From Snodgrassella alvi wkB2 (GTDB lineage: Bacteria > Pseudomonadota > Gammaproteobacteria > Burkholderiales > Neisseriaceae), in assembly GCF_000600005.1 (NCBI RefSeq), contig NZ_CP007446.1, positions 2,072,894-2,136,893 of the forward strand: a stretch of DNA of 64,000 bases, read 5' to 3'. The position numbers and the translations under genes were made by a program. Below, piece after piece: positions 6,929-13,990 of the stretch; the stretch's first letter is position 1; each line of letters starts with the position of its first letter. The notes beneath the pieces were generated by a model. The model searched no databases and was not told the DNA's origin. It worked only from the letters and a program-made list of their open reading frames with translations.

Positions 6929-7669
6929 ATGAAAACGATACAGGAAACATATGCAGAGCGACTGGAAATGCTGGTGCAAAGATACGGGCAAACCAAGTTG
7001 GCAGAGGTTATTAATTCACATGCTGTTTTAATACAAGACTGGATTAATAGTTTAAAAACAGATGACGAAAATAGGATATCTTGGCATCAGGTAACAAAGT
7101 CAATCAGACAAATCGAACAACTGCTAGGGTTTGAGCGCGGGTGGTTTGATCAGCCAGTACAGGAAGGTGAGTTTATTAAATATTCTATTCAATCAGAACT
7201 GACCAAAATACCTGCTTATCAGGTTAAGCAAGAGCATGATGCAGCAGAGTCCGTGCAATTTCGGTTATTAGATATTGAGAAGCACTTACTTTATAAATCC
7301 TCGGATATAAATAACCAGAGTATTAAACTCTTAGACATAGATCGAAATTGGGCGGTTACACACCTTCTTGGTTTGAAACTAGATGATATTGCCCTTGTTA
7401 CGGTTTTTGGCGATAACATGTTTCCTACACTGAATGAAAGCGATGTTTTATTTGTAGATACTTCAATAAAAGAATTTATTAATGATGGCGTATATCTGTT
7501 ATCAGGTTCATCAAATATCAGGATAAGAAGATTACAAAGGGTTTTCGATGAAATACATATTATCAATGATAATGATAAATACTCGAATCAAAAAATAGCA
7601 GTTAAAGATAAAGTAGATTTACAAGTATTGGCTAAAGTAACAAGAGTTTGGTCTTTACGCCGCTTCTAA
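6929..7669 (+). CDS. S24-like repressor paralogue with lost catalytic dyad
   Basis: A 246-residue protein with the same plan as the CI-like protein upstream: an N-terminal DNA-binding-like part (RYGQTKLAEVINSHAVLIQD) and a C-terminal S24 fold. The catalytic Ser position reads GDNMFPTL instead of GDSM, and the Lys position reads IRIRRLQR, so both dyad residues are replaced (Ser to Asn, Lys to Arg). It should not self-cleave. It occupies the lambda rex position, between cI and the leftward-type early promoter. It might be an SOS-resistant repressor, a partner of CI or an exclusion function; which is unknown. Confidence 0.7.
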   Translation: MKTIQETYAERLEMLVQRYGQTKLAEVINSHAVLIQDWINSLKTDDENRISWHQVTKSIRQIEQLLGFERGWFDQPVQEGEFIKYSIQSELTKIPAYQVKQEHDAAESVQFRLLDIEKHLLYKSSDINNQSIKLLDIDRNWAVTHLLGLKLDDIALVTVFGDNMFPTLNESDVLFVDTSIKEFINDGVYLLSGSSNIRIRRLQRVFDEIHIINDNDKYSNQKIAVKDKVDLQVLAKVTRVWSLRRF

Positions 7670-7682
7670 AAATATTTTTCTT

Positions 7683-7719
7683 TCAAAAAAGTGCAACCTT
7701 TTAGGGTGCGCTTTTTTTA
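7683..7719 (+). terminator. Terminator after second S24-like gene
   Basis: A-rich left arm, GTGCAACC..GGGTGCGC stem and a T7 run directly after the stop of the second S24-like gene; it separates the repressor transcript from the early operon promoter. Confidence 0.6.
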
Positions 7720-7870
7720 TGTGTATTAAAAATTAAACCTAAAAGGATTTTTCTTAAAAATCAATTGAATATTAATTAATTTGTGAAAAATCCACCACAG
7801 TATTTTCTTAAATAGTAGCAAATCTGGTACAAAACCAATGTAAAAATTTAAACCTTTAGACTATTTTTTA

Positions 7871-7898
7871 TTGCACTTTTATTTACCTTAGGTATAAT
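7871..7898 (+). promoter_or_regulatory. Strong early promoter (PL position) with overlapping operator
   Basis: -35 TTGCAC (7871-7876) and -10 TATAAT (7893-7898) are spaced 16 bp, pointing into the 10-kb rightward early operon. A TACC-TTA-GGTA dyad (7884-7894) sits between them and resembles the operators at 5946-6046, so CI repression of this promoter is likely. Confidence 0.7.
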
Positions 7899-8036
7899 TA
7901 AACCATCGAACAAACACAGACACCGATGACCTCAGTATGAAAAAGAACTGGGGAAAGGAAGCAAAAGGAAATACAGGCTAGGTCGCCACGCTTCATAAGT
8001 TGATAGCAAAATGTATTGTTTATTGATCTTTTTAAT

Positions 8037-8094
8037 GAGTTTAAAAATCGTAGCGCATTTATCAATGGTAAGTGCGCTTTAGTTTTTAAACTCG
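8037..8094 (+). other. Long leader hairpin containing an operator-like loop
   Basis: An 11-bp perfect outer stem (8037-8047 with 8084-8094) and an inner GCGCA/TGCGC stem. The loop contains TTTATCAATGGTAA, identical over 14 bp to the operator at 6031-6044. It lies between the early promoter and the first early gene. Confidence 0.55.
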
Positions 8095-8148
8095 TAGCAG
8101 TCAATTTAAATACTGCTATCACTTAGATATATTTGAAAGGAGTTGGTT

Positions 8149-8370
8149 ATGTTGGAAGTTACTGAGTGGTCTGAGGAACAAATTAAATATCCGGTTGGTC
8201 GCAGAGATCCAGAGTCCGGATTTATTGTTCTGTTTTTTTCTAAAAACCATGGAGTTGTTATTTCTACTACTGAGAGAGCCGGGTTCAACGTTGGAGAAAT
8301 TTCACATGATTGGGTCTCTTGTGCAAATAGTAAAGATTGGGAACCCGTAGATATCACAATTACAGGTTAA
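8149..8370 (+). CDS. Small hypothetical phage early protein
   Basis: A 73-residue unrecognised protein beginning at the ATG at 8149, which has AAAGGAG seven bases upstream. It is the first gene of the rightward early operon, after a ~250-nt leader with a long hairpin. The sequence looks like a compact beta fold (SGFIVLFFSKNHGVVISTTE). Position corresponds to lambda N or neighbouring accessory genes, but it is not arginine-rich like N. Function unknown. Confidence 0.6.
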   Translation: MLEVTEWSEEQIKYPVGRRDPESGFIVLFFSKNHGVVISTTERAGFNVGEISHDWVSCANSKDWEPVDITITG

Positions 8371-8381
8371 GCAATCCAGTA

Positions 8382-8441
8382 AAGCCCAAAAATCGCAGCG
8401 CATTCAATTAGTAAATTGAGTGCGCTTTAGTTTTTGAGCTT
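8382..8441 (+). other. Second copy of long leader-type hairpin
   Basis: Repeats the layout of 8037-8094: A-rich outer stem (8382-8392 with 8431-8441, one mismatch), GCGCA/TGCGC inner stem and the same TTTAG bulge. It separates the first two early genes. Confidence 0.55.
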
Positions 8442-8465
8442 ATAAAAATCAAAGGAGTAAGAAAA

Positions 8466-8816
8466 ATGTTTCATGTTTACAGTAATGAAAATGTCACCAG
8501 CCCAGAACCTGCCGGATACTGGGAAATGATGCAGTATGAAGAAGATTCGCAAAGAGCAAGTGACGCAGCCCAAGAAAAGAAACAAGAAATACTGGAAGAG
8601 CTTGAAGACGATAATCTGATAGATATTGCAGCGGAAGCTTTTGGTGAATTGTATCGTACAAAATATTCTAATGAAGCGGACAAGATTATAAATGAAATAG
8701 TTAAGGCAATTGGATCGGGCTGCAATAAAGAGATGACAGTAGGAGAACTAATAAGCAATCTGTCATCGGGAGCAGAAAAAGTAGTAACTGATTATATTTT
8801 CACGCATGCTAATTAA
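8466..8816 (+). CDS. Hypothetical acidic phage protein
   Basis: A 116-residue, strongly acidic, helix-rich protein with AAAGGAG upstream of the ATG. Residues ~35-60 (EEDSQRASDAAQEKKQEILE and following) look like a coiled coil or long helix. No family recognised. It is flanked by hairpins at 8382-8441 and 8824-8840 and so is a discrete cistron of the early operon. Confidence 0.6.
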   Translation: MFHVYSNENVTSPEPAGYWEMMQYEEDSQRASDAAQEKKQEILEELEDDNLIDIAAEAFGELYRTKYSNEADKIINEIVKAIGSGCNKEMTVGELISNLSSGAEKVVTDYIFTHAN

Positions 8817-8823
8817 ATCAAAA

Positions 8824-8840
8824 GCCAGCACCTAGCTGGC
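8824..8840 (+). terminator. Intercistronic hairpin 1
   Basis: GCCAGC-ACCTA-GCTGGC hairpin followed by TTTT and then the ribosome binding site of the gene at 8860. Confidence 0.6.
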
Positions 8841-8859
8841 TTTTGATTGGAGAATAAAA

Positions 8860-9549
8860 ATGGAAGCTAAAAAAGAAGAATTTATAGTTACTCAAGAATG
8901 GCTTGCAGAAATGAAAGCTTGTAAAGGATGGCTTCGAGCTTTTAAAAAGCATTTCCCTAATGGTGGAGAAGCTTTAGAGGTATTAAAGCGATGCGAAGAG
9001 TTAGACTATACAGATTTTGGAGAATGGTTAGTGGATCGCTTGCCTCCTATTTATCCACCTTTAGTGCTTAATACTTTTGTAGGTAATCTTTTTTATCCCA
9101 ATGATGTCCATATTAAAGGCGATCTTTCTACTCAATGGTGTATTTACATCAAAGGAAGTCTTAAGGTAGATGGGAAATTAACAGGCAACAAACTGCACAG
9201 CATCCTCGCCGCCTTTGTGAATGCTGATAAGATTGATATTAGTGGAGGAGCAGATATTCAGACACGAATTAACGCTAATTCTATTATCATGAGTGATTGT
9301 GCTTTTATTATCGGGGATACTGTAGCTAATAGTATAAGCTTGCGTGATTCTGCTCAGATTTTAGGAAATGCTGAAGCTAAGGTTATTAATCTCAAGGACG
9401 GTTATATCGGTGGTGATGTTGATGCTGATGAAATTATCAACGATGATGGATGGATTAAGGGAGACGTTAACACTTTCACTATTGAAAATATTAATGGTGG
9501 TAGAGTTAAAGGAAAGATTACTTATAAACGTTCTGATGAACATAAATAA
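8860..9549 (+). CDS. Beta-helix (bactofilin-like) phage protein
   Basis: A 229-residue protein. Residues ~1-80 are a helical head; from ~85 to the end there is a regular alternation of short beta-rungs with glycine/aspartate turns (VHIKGDLSTQWCIYIKGSLK, KIDISGGADIQTRINANSI, GYIGGDVDADEI). This is the periodicity of bactofilin-like or pentapeptide-like right-handed beta-helices. No signal peptide. Role in the phage early operon unknown; a DNA-mimic or scaffold function is possible but unsupported. Confidence 0.6.
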   Translation: MEAKKEEFIVTQEWLAEMKACKGWLRAFKKHFPNGGEALEVLKRCEELDYTDFGEWLVDRLPPIYPPLVLNTFVGNLFYPNDVHIKGDLSTQWCIYIKGSLKVDGKLTGNKLHSILAAFVNADKIDISGGADIQTRINANSIIMSDCAFIIGDTVANSISLRDSAQILGNAEAKVINLKDGYIGGDVDADEIINDDGWIKGDVNTFTIENINGGRVKGKITYKRSDEHK

Positions 9550-9550
9550 A

Positions 9551-9570
9551 GCCAGCTAAAAATAGCTGGC
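9551..9570 (+). terminator. Intercistronic hairpin 2
   Basis: GCCAGCTA-AAAA-TAGCTGGC hairpin with T5, just before the Shine-Dalgarno of the next gene. Confidence 0.6.
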
Positions 9571-9613
9571 TTTTTAATTGAGGTTTATAACCTGCAATAA
9601 AAAGGAATTCGAA

Positions 9614-10057
9614 ATGACTGGACAAGTTAATTATTTAGTAGAGGCTCCTGAGTTAGGGCAAGAATGTTATGTTTTGCATATTCAGCAAAACCTATTTTAT
9701 TCATTATTTAAGTGGGGAAATAAAGATTTAGAAAAAAGATTGCTTGCCTTGCATAGAGTTTATGCAAATTGGTTGGATGCTCAAAACGCTGCCGAATTCC
9801 TAAAGGGCTTCTACATATCGCATAAAGAACAATTAAACTATTTGACATCTGAACCCGAAGCCGGAGCCGAAGTGTGGTTTAATCTAAATATGGATAGCGG
9901 CCAGCTTAGCGTCACATCTATATATTTTGACCCTAATTATGAAGGGCATCAAAGCCTATTAAAACGATACTGGCTTTATAGAACTCGTGAGGACTTAGTA
10001 AAAGACATAAATTTAATAACTGAAGCCTTAGAAGAGGAATACAAAAAAGCTCACTGA
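9614..10057 (+). CDS. Modular-repeat phage protein, two units
   Basis: A 147-residue protein starting at the ATG at 9614 (AAAGGAATTC upstream). It is made of two copies of a ~70-residue unit whose landmarks are a P-x-x-G turn followed by a short beta pair (APELGQECYVL; EPEAGAEVWFNL), a leucine/tyrosine segment (LLALHRVYANW; LLKRYWLYRTR) and a helix. Between the units is SHKEQLNYLTSEPEAG, shared almost exactly with the next gene. Related to the proteins at 10090 and 15546. Family not recognised. Confidence 0.6.
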   Translation: MTGQVNYLVEAPELGQECYVLHIQQNLFYSLFKWGNKDLEKRLLALHRVYANWLDAQNAAEFLKGFYISHKEQLNYLTSEPEAGAEVWFNLNMDSGQLSVTSIYFDPNYEGHQSLLKRYWLYRTREDLVKDINLITEALEEEYKKAH

Positions 10058-10067
10058 ACAGTGGGCT
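10048..10067 (+). terminator. Intercistronic hairpin 3
   Basis: GCTCAC-TGAACA-GTGGGC hairpin at the 3' end of the gene, followed by TTTAATTTTT and the next ribosome binding site. Confidence 0.5.
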
Positions 10068-10089
10068 TTAATTTTTAGGAAAACTAATT

Positions 10090-10746
10090 ATGACTAAGAA
10101 ATTTAAATCCTTAAAAAATGCTCCAAAGATTGGTCAAACATACTACCTTTTAACTCCTGATGGAGGTTCCTGCTTTTATATGGAACTTACATGGGAAGGC
10201 GAGATTAATGAATACCATTGGCTAAAATCTCATAGAGTTTATGCAACCGAAAAAGCCGTTAAACGCGCTGCTAAATTCATAAAGCGTTTCATTACATCCC
10301 ACAAAGAACAATTAAAGTACCTTACGTCTGAACCTCAGCCGGGAACTATAGTCTGGTATGGTATTGATATGGATGGCGATACGGAAGATTCCGTAAGTAC
10401 GCCCTTTATCCCCAATGATGGAGAACATCAATTATTATTAAAACGAGGTTTACTTTATAATAATTCAGATATGGTTAAAGAAGCCTCAAAAATAATAACA
10501 AAAGCTTTGGCTATGGAGTATAAAAGACTTAAATATAAATTCTTAACAGAAATTCCGAAGCCTGGAACCATTGTTTATTACCCACATTTTGGTTTTGAAT
10601 CTGGTGTTGATGAGTTGGAGTGGCACCCCAATTTCTCTGCCCATGTTCGCTATTTAAAACTTGGACTACTTTTTTCTAAAAAGAAACATGCGTTACGCGC
10701 CGGTAGAGCCATGCTAAAACAAATTAACTCTACGATTCCTAAATGA
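10090..10746 (+). CDS. Modular-repeat phage protein, three units
   Basis: A 218-residue paralogue of the preceding gene, with three ~70-residue units marked by APKIGQTYYLL, EPQPGTIVWYGI and IPKPGTIVYYPHF, each followed ~35 residues later by a lysine/leucine-rich LK-x-x-LLY or LKLGLLF segment. The linker SHKEQLKYLTSEPQPG is nearly identical to its neighbour, suggesting tandem duplication. No signal peptide or catalytic motif visible. Confidence 0.6.
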   Translation: MTKKFKSLKNAPKIGQTYYLLTPDGGSCFYMELTWEGEINEYHWLKSHRVYATEKAVKRAAKFIKRFITSHKEQLKYLTSEPQPGTIVWYGIDMDGDTEDSVSTPFIPNDGEHQLLLKRGLLYNNSDMVKEASKIITKALAMEYKRLKYKFLTEIPKPGTIVYYPHFGFESGVDELEWHPNFSAHVRYLKLGLLFSKKKHALRAGRAMLKQINSTIPK

Positions 10747-10750
10747 TTAA

Positions 10751-10768
10751 AGCCACTGTACAGTGGCT
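10751..10768 (+). terminator. Intercistronic hairpin 4
   Basis: Fully palindromic AGCCACTG-TA-CAGTGGCT followed by TTAATTTT. Confidence 0.5.
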
Positions 10769-10838
10769 TTAATTTTGCAACCAAGCTAATCAATCCAAGC
10801 ACATTTAAACAAGTGTGCTTGTGTGGATTAGTAGACAT

Positions 10839-10854
10839 GCCAGCATTAGCTGGC
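10839..10854 (+). terminator. Intercistronic hairpin 5
   Basis: GCCAGC-ATTA-GCTGGC with T6, 24 bases before the ATG of the next gene. Confidence 0.6.
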
Positions 10855-10880
10855 TTTTTTATTAGCTATAGAGGTGATAT

Positions 10881-11198
10881 ATGTTTGCTGTATATGGAAA
10901 ATCATTACAAAAAGAAAGAGCCAGAAAGTATAGATGTTGCAAATACAAAATATCAGATGAAACTGCAATGCGGGCGTTTAAGAAAGATACTGGAGCGTAT
11001 CAGATATCTCCAGAGTTTTCATCTGAAGAACAGTGTTTAGAGTTTATTGAATTAGCAAAATCGTACCCAGAGGTCAGGTGTTTATACATTGCTAAATTAG
11101 ACAGAGTGAAAAACGAAAAAGGCCAAGTCATTATCAATGAAAAAACAGACAAACCAAAAATGAAATACTTCCGATTTAAAGGTATCCCTACTCAATAA
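10881..11198 (+). CDS. Hypothetical phage protein
   Basis: A 105-residue unrecognised protein with GAGGTG before the ATG. The N-terminus is basic (KSLQKERARKYRCCKYKISD); the rest alternates helix and strand and ends in YFRFKGIP. It lies in the early operon between a hairpin and a small exported protein. Function unknown. Confidence 0.55.
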   Translation: MFAVYGKSLQKERARKYRCCKYKISDETAMRAFKKDTGAYQISPEFSSEEQCLEFIELAKSYPEVRCLYIAKLDRVKNEKGQVIINEKTDKPKMKYFRFKGIPTQ

Positions 11199-11235
11199 TT
11201 TAACCCATGCAACAGCAACAATGAGGGAGTTGTAC

Positions 11236-11466
11236 ATGATTAAAAATTCTATAACTGCATTTATTGCAGTTTTTTTAATGTCTGCTTCTCTTTCAGTATC
11301 CCCTGCTTTGTCTGATAAGGAGCAATTAGAGATACAGCGCAGTTATACAGCCAGACAAATGCAGCAGAAAGAATACCAGGCAGATCTGGAAGTAAAACGG
11401 TTAGCTGATGCATATGCGCGTATGAGTGATAGCGAACGCATGAAAGGTGATGCAGAGCTTAAATGA
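11236..11466 (+). CDS. Small exported phage protein
   Basis: A 76-residue protein. The ATG at 11236 is preferred (GGGAG six to seven bases upstream) because it gives a clean signal peptide: MIKNSITAFIAVFLMSASLS, then ALS as a likely cleavage site. The mature part is a ~50-residue charged helix (ARQMQQKEYQADLEVKRLAD). A periplasmic product made from an early prophage operon is unusual; superinfection exclusion or envelope modification is possible but not shown. Confidence 0.6.
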   Translation: MIKNSITAFIAVFLMSASLSVSPALSDKEQLEIQRSYTARQMQQKEYQADLEVKRLADAYARMSDSERMKGDAELK

Positions 11467-11495
11467 TTTTAGGTGATGGTTGTTGACATTCCTGC

Positions 11496-11511
11496 CCAGC
11501 TAAAAGCTGGC
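11496..11511 (+). terminator. Intercistronic hairpin 6
   Basis: CCAGC-TAAAA-GCTGG hairpin followed by CTTTATTATT before rdgC. Confidence 0.5.
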
Positions 11512-11533
11512 TTTATTATTGCGAGAAAACAAT

Positions 11534-12445
11534 ATGAATAATCCATATTTTAGGCAGTTAAGTTTGTATATTCTAAACAAAGACAAAATGCCGGATTTAG
11601 AAATACTGGCAGAAAAATTACAAAAAGTCGCTTTTGAACCATGTACGGGATTGGATTGGGACAGTATTGGTTTTGCCAACCCTGTACCGTTTGGCTCAGA
11701 TATAGTGTTTCCGGCTCAGAATATATGGCGCATTGCGTTAAAAAAAGAAGAAAAAGTATTACCGGCAGCTGTGGTGCGGGATATTCTTGACGAAAAAATT
11801 AATGAGATTCGTGAAACTGAGAGGCGAAAAGTAGGCCGTAAGGAAAAGCAGGAATTAAAAGACACCATTACTGATGACTTGTTACCTCGTGCTTTTACTA
11901 AAAGTAATAATACTGATGCAATTATTGATACTAAGTATGGATTTTTACTGATTAATCAGGCTAGTAGTGTTCGCGCTGAAATACTGCTCACGAAATTACG
12001 TGAGGCACTAGGCGGACTAGAGGCGAAGCAGCCGCGCACTAAGCAATCTCCTGGCAGTCTGATAACCGAATGGTTATTACGAGGTAGCGCGGCAGGACAT
12101 TTTGAGCTGGACAGTGATTGTGAGCTTAAGGGATTAGGTGATGCTGCGCCGGTAGTTAAAATCAGTCGTCATGATTTAACTGTTGAAGAAATTAACAATT
12201 TACTCAGAAGCGGCAAAATTGTTACTCAATTAGGTTTAACTTGGCAGGATAGAGTCCGTTTTGTTCTCACACAGAATTTCACTCTGAAACGCATTCAGTT
12301 TCTGGATGTAATACAAGAAGAGGCAGCATCACAGGGAGATGATATAGAAAGTCTCACGTTTACTTCACAAATATTGATGGCAGAGGCATTAAGCGAGCTA
12401 ATCACAGAATTAATCGATCATTTAGGTGGCTTAATCCCAGAATAA
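11534..12445 (+). CDS. rdgC: Recombination-associated protein RdgC
   Basis: From the ATG at 11534 the protein is 303 residues, exactly the usual RdgC length. Characteristic features include the N-terminal NPYFRQLSLYILN, the FEPCTGLDWDSIGFANP segment, the central RAFTKSNNTDAIIDTKYGFL, and GSLITEWLLRG. RdgC forms a ring around duplex DNA and restrains RecA. In a prophage it sits upstream of RecT, exonuclease and SSB genes and probably tunes recombination during replication. Confidence 0.9.
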   Translation: MNNPYFRQLSLYILNKDKMPDLEILAEKLQKVAFEPCTGLDWDSIGFANPVPFGSDIVFPAQNIWRIALKKEEKVLPAAVVRDILDEKINEIRETERRKVGRKEKQELKDTITDDLLPRAFTKSNNTDAIIDTKYGFLLINQASSVRAEILLTKLREALGGLEAKQPRTKQSPGSLITEWLLRGSAAGHFELDSDCELKGLGDAAPVVKISRHDLTVEEINNLLRSGKIVTQLGLTWQDRVRFVLTQNFTLKRIQFLDVIQEEAASQGDDIESLTFTSQILMAEALSELITELIDHLGGLIPE

Positions 12446-12527
12446 ATTATCAGAAATTTTAACCAGTCCTAAAGCCTGTGTATTAATGGGGTTTAAAAGA
12501 TAATGCGAAGCTTAGATGATTATAGGC

Positions 12528-12647
12528 TTATTCGGTTATAGCACCGCCCAGCACGCAGGTGGCGGAAGTAACAGCGTGCAGCACGTGACTGGCCTGCTCT
12601 TCCAGTAGTACGTGCCGACTAGCCGCCGTAAGCGGCCATTCGAATAA
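12528..12647 (+). ncRNA. Candidate structured RNA with pseudoknot
   Basis: A GC-rich 120-nt block inside AT-rich phage DNA. TTATTCG (12528-12534) pairs with CGAATAA (12641-12647) as a closing helix. Inside: CCGCC/GGCGG (12544-12548 with 12561-12565), crossed by GCACGC/GCGTGC (12551-12556 with 12574-12579) as an H-type pseudoknot; GCACGT..CTGG/CCAG..ACGTGC (12581-12615); and GCCGC/GCGGC (12622-12636). It ends 24 nt before the next start codon. No known RNA family assigned. Confidence 0.5.
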
Positions 12648-12670
12648 TCAAACTTAAGGAGAACTACACA

Positions 12671-13075
12671 ATGCTGAAATGTCCGTACTGCGGCAAAGAT
12701 GCAGCGTTAGTAACAGGTGACAAAATCTACCCTCACCGCCCGGATTTATATGATCGCAATTTTTGGTTATGCGCTGCCTGTGATGCTTATGTAGGCTGCC
12801 ATAAAAAAGGCGCACATGTCCGCAATGCAGGTAAAAGTGACGGCACTCTCCCCTTGGGTAGTCTCGCTAATGCAGAACTAAGAAAATGGCGGTCATATGT
12901 CCATAGTATTCTTGATCCATTGTGGCAAACAAAAAAATTAAAACGAAGAGATGTTTACAGAATACTGGCAAAACACCTGAACATCAGGATCAGTCAATGC
13001 CATGTCGGACTATTTAACGAAGATAGATGTAAGCAAGCCATTAAATTTTTAAACGAACGATTCCCAGCCAGCTAA
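12671..13075 (+). CDS. DUF3268-like zinc-finger phage protein
   Basis: A 134-residue protein with an N-terminal zinc finger: CPYCGKDA (residues 4-11) and LCAACDAYVGCHKKG (~37-51). This matches the zinc-finger-containing DUF3268 domain of phages. The C-terminal half is helical and basic (QTKKLKRRDVYRILAK). AAGGAG precedes the ATG. The gene follows a structured RNA element that could control it in cis. Role unknown; it is often near phage recombination genes. Confidence 0.7.
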   Translation: MLKCPYCGKDAALVTGDKIYPHRPDLYDRNFWLCAACDAYVGCHKKGAHVRNAGKSDGTLPLGSLANAELRKWRSYVHSILDPLWQTKKLKRRDVYRILAKHLNIRISQCHVGLFNEDRCKQAIKFLNERFPAS

Positions 13076-13083
13076 ATAGCTGG
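13068..13083 (+). terminator. Intercistronic hairpin 7
   Basis: CCAGCTA-AA-TAGCTGG, spanning the stop of the zinc-finger gene, followed by T6 and TTGGAG, the ribosome binding site of recT. Confidence 0.6.
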
Positions 13084-13104
13084 TTTTTTATTGGAGAATT
13101 AATA

Positions 13105-13989
13105 ATGAGTAATAGCCCTGCTGTACAAAAAGCAATTAATATCAAGGCATTTCTGCAACTACCTGCTACACAGAAAAAAATACAAGAGCTGGTAGATAAA
13201 AACTCTGCAAGCTTCGCAACATCAATCATGCAGATTGTTAACAGTAATCCAATGCTGCTTAATGCCGAACCCATGTCAATTTTCAATGCGGCATGTATGG
13301 CTGCAACGCTTAACCTGCCAATTAATAATAATCTTGGTTTTGCGTACTTGGTACCTTATAAGAACTCTAAAACAGGGCACGTTGAAGCCCAGTTCCAATT
13401 GGGTTACAAGGGATTTATTCAGCTTGCGCAGCGTTCCGGGCAATTTGAACGACTGGTGTCTCTTCCTGTTTATAAAGATCAGTTGATAGAAAAAGATCTT
13501 ATCAATGGATTTAAATTTAACTGGGCTATTGATCCGGACGAGAAAGAACAGCCAATCGGGTTTTATGCTTACTTCAAGCTAATAAACGGCTTTACTGCTG
13601 AGCTGTATATGTCAAGAGAACAAATTGACAAGCATGCCAAACGTTACAGCCAGTCATACAGAAAAAACTCTGGTGTATGGGCTGATAATTACGAGCAAAT
13701 GGCCTTGAAAACAGTAACCAAATTACTGTTATCAAGACAAGCACCCTTGTCTATTGAAATGCAAAAAGCTGTTTTATCCGATCAGTCTGTAATTGAAAAT
13801 GTAACTGAAGAAAATTTTGACTATCTGGACAATCAAACTGGCGTCCTTGACCTGTCAATGCCGGTAGATGATGAATTAATGAAAAAAATCATTGATAACA
13901 TCACGACTGGAGAGATTGAAAAAGCTGATGTCCTAAACGGCAAATATGAATTTACACCTGAACAACGGGTAATTATTGAGGAGCTTTAA
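13105..13989 (+). CDS. recT: RecT single-strand annealing protein
   Basis: A 294-residue RecT-family recombinase. Family landmarks are MQIVNSNPMLLNAEPMSIFN, LPINNNLGFAYLVPYKN, FQLGYKGFIQLAQRSGQFE and the WADNYEQMALKTVTKLLL helix. It anneals complementary single strands made by the exonuclease encoded immediately downstream (gap about 1 bp), with the SSB gene next: a complete RecE/RecT-type phage recombination module. Confidence 0.92.
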   Translation: MSNSPAVQKAINIKAFLQLPATQKKIQELVDKNSASFATSIMQIVNSNPMLLNAEPMSIFNAACMAATLNLPINNNLGFAYLVPYKNSKTGHVEAQFQLGYKGFIQLAQRSGQFERLVSLPVYKDQLIEKDLINGFKFNWAIDPDEKEQPIGFYAYFKLINGFTAELYMSREQIDKHAKRYSQSYRKNSGVWADNYEQMALKTVTKLLLSRQAPLSIEMQKAVLSDQSVIENVTEENFDYLDNQTGVLDLSMPVDDELMKKIIDNITTGEIEKADVLNGKYEFTPEQRVIIEEL

Positions 13990-13990
13990 T

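Noticed and set aside
7898-8357. Minus-strand frames opposite the early leader and first gene
   Set aside because: They run against the early promoter and across hairpins, and have no recognisable start signals.
12446-12670. A tRNA or retron ncRNA in the GC-rich block
   Set aside because: No cloverleaf, CCA or T-loop is present, and no reverse transcriptase gene occurs in the window.
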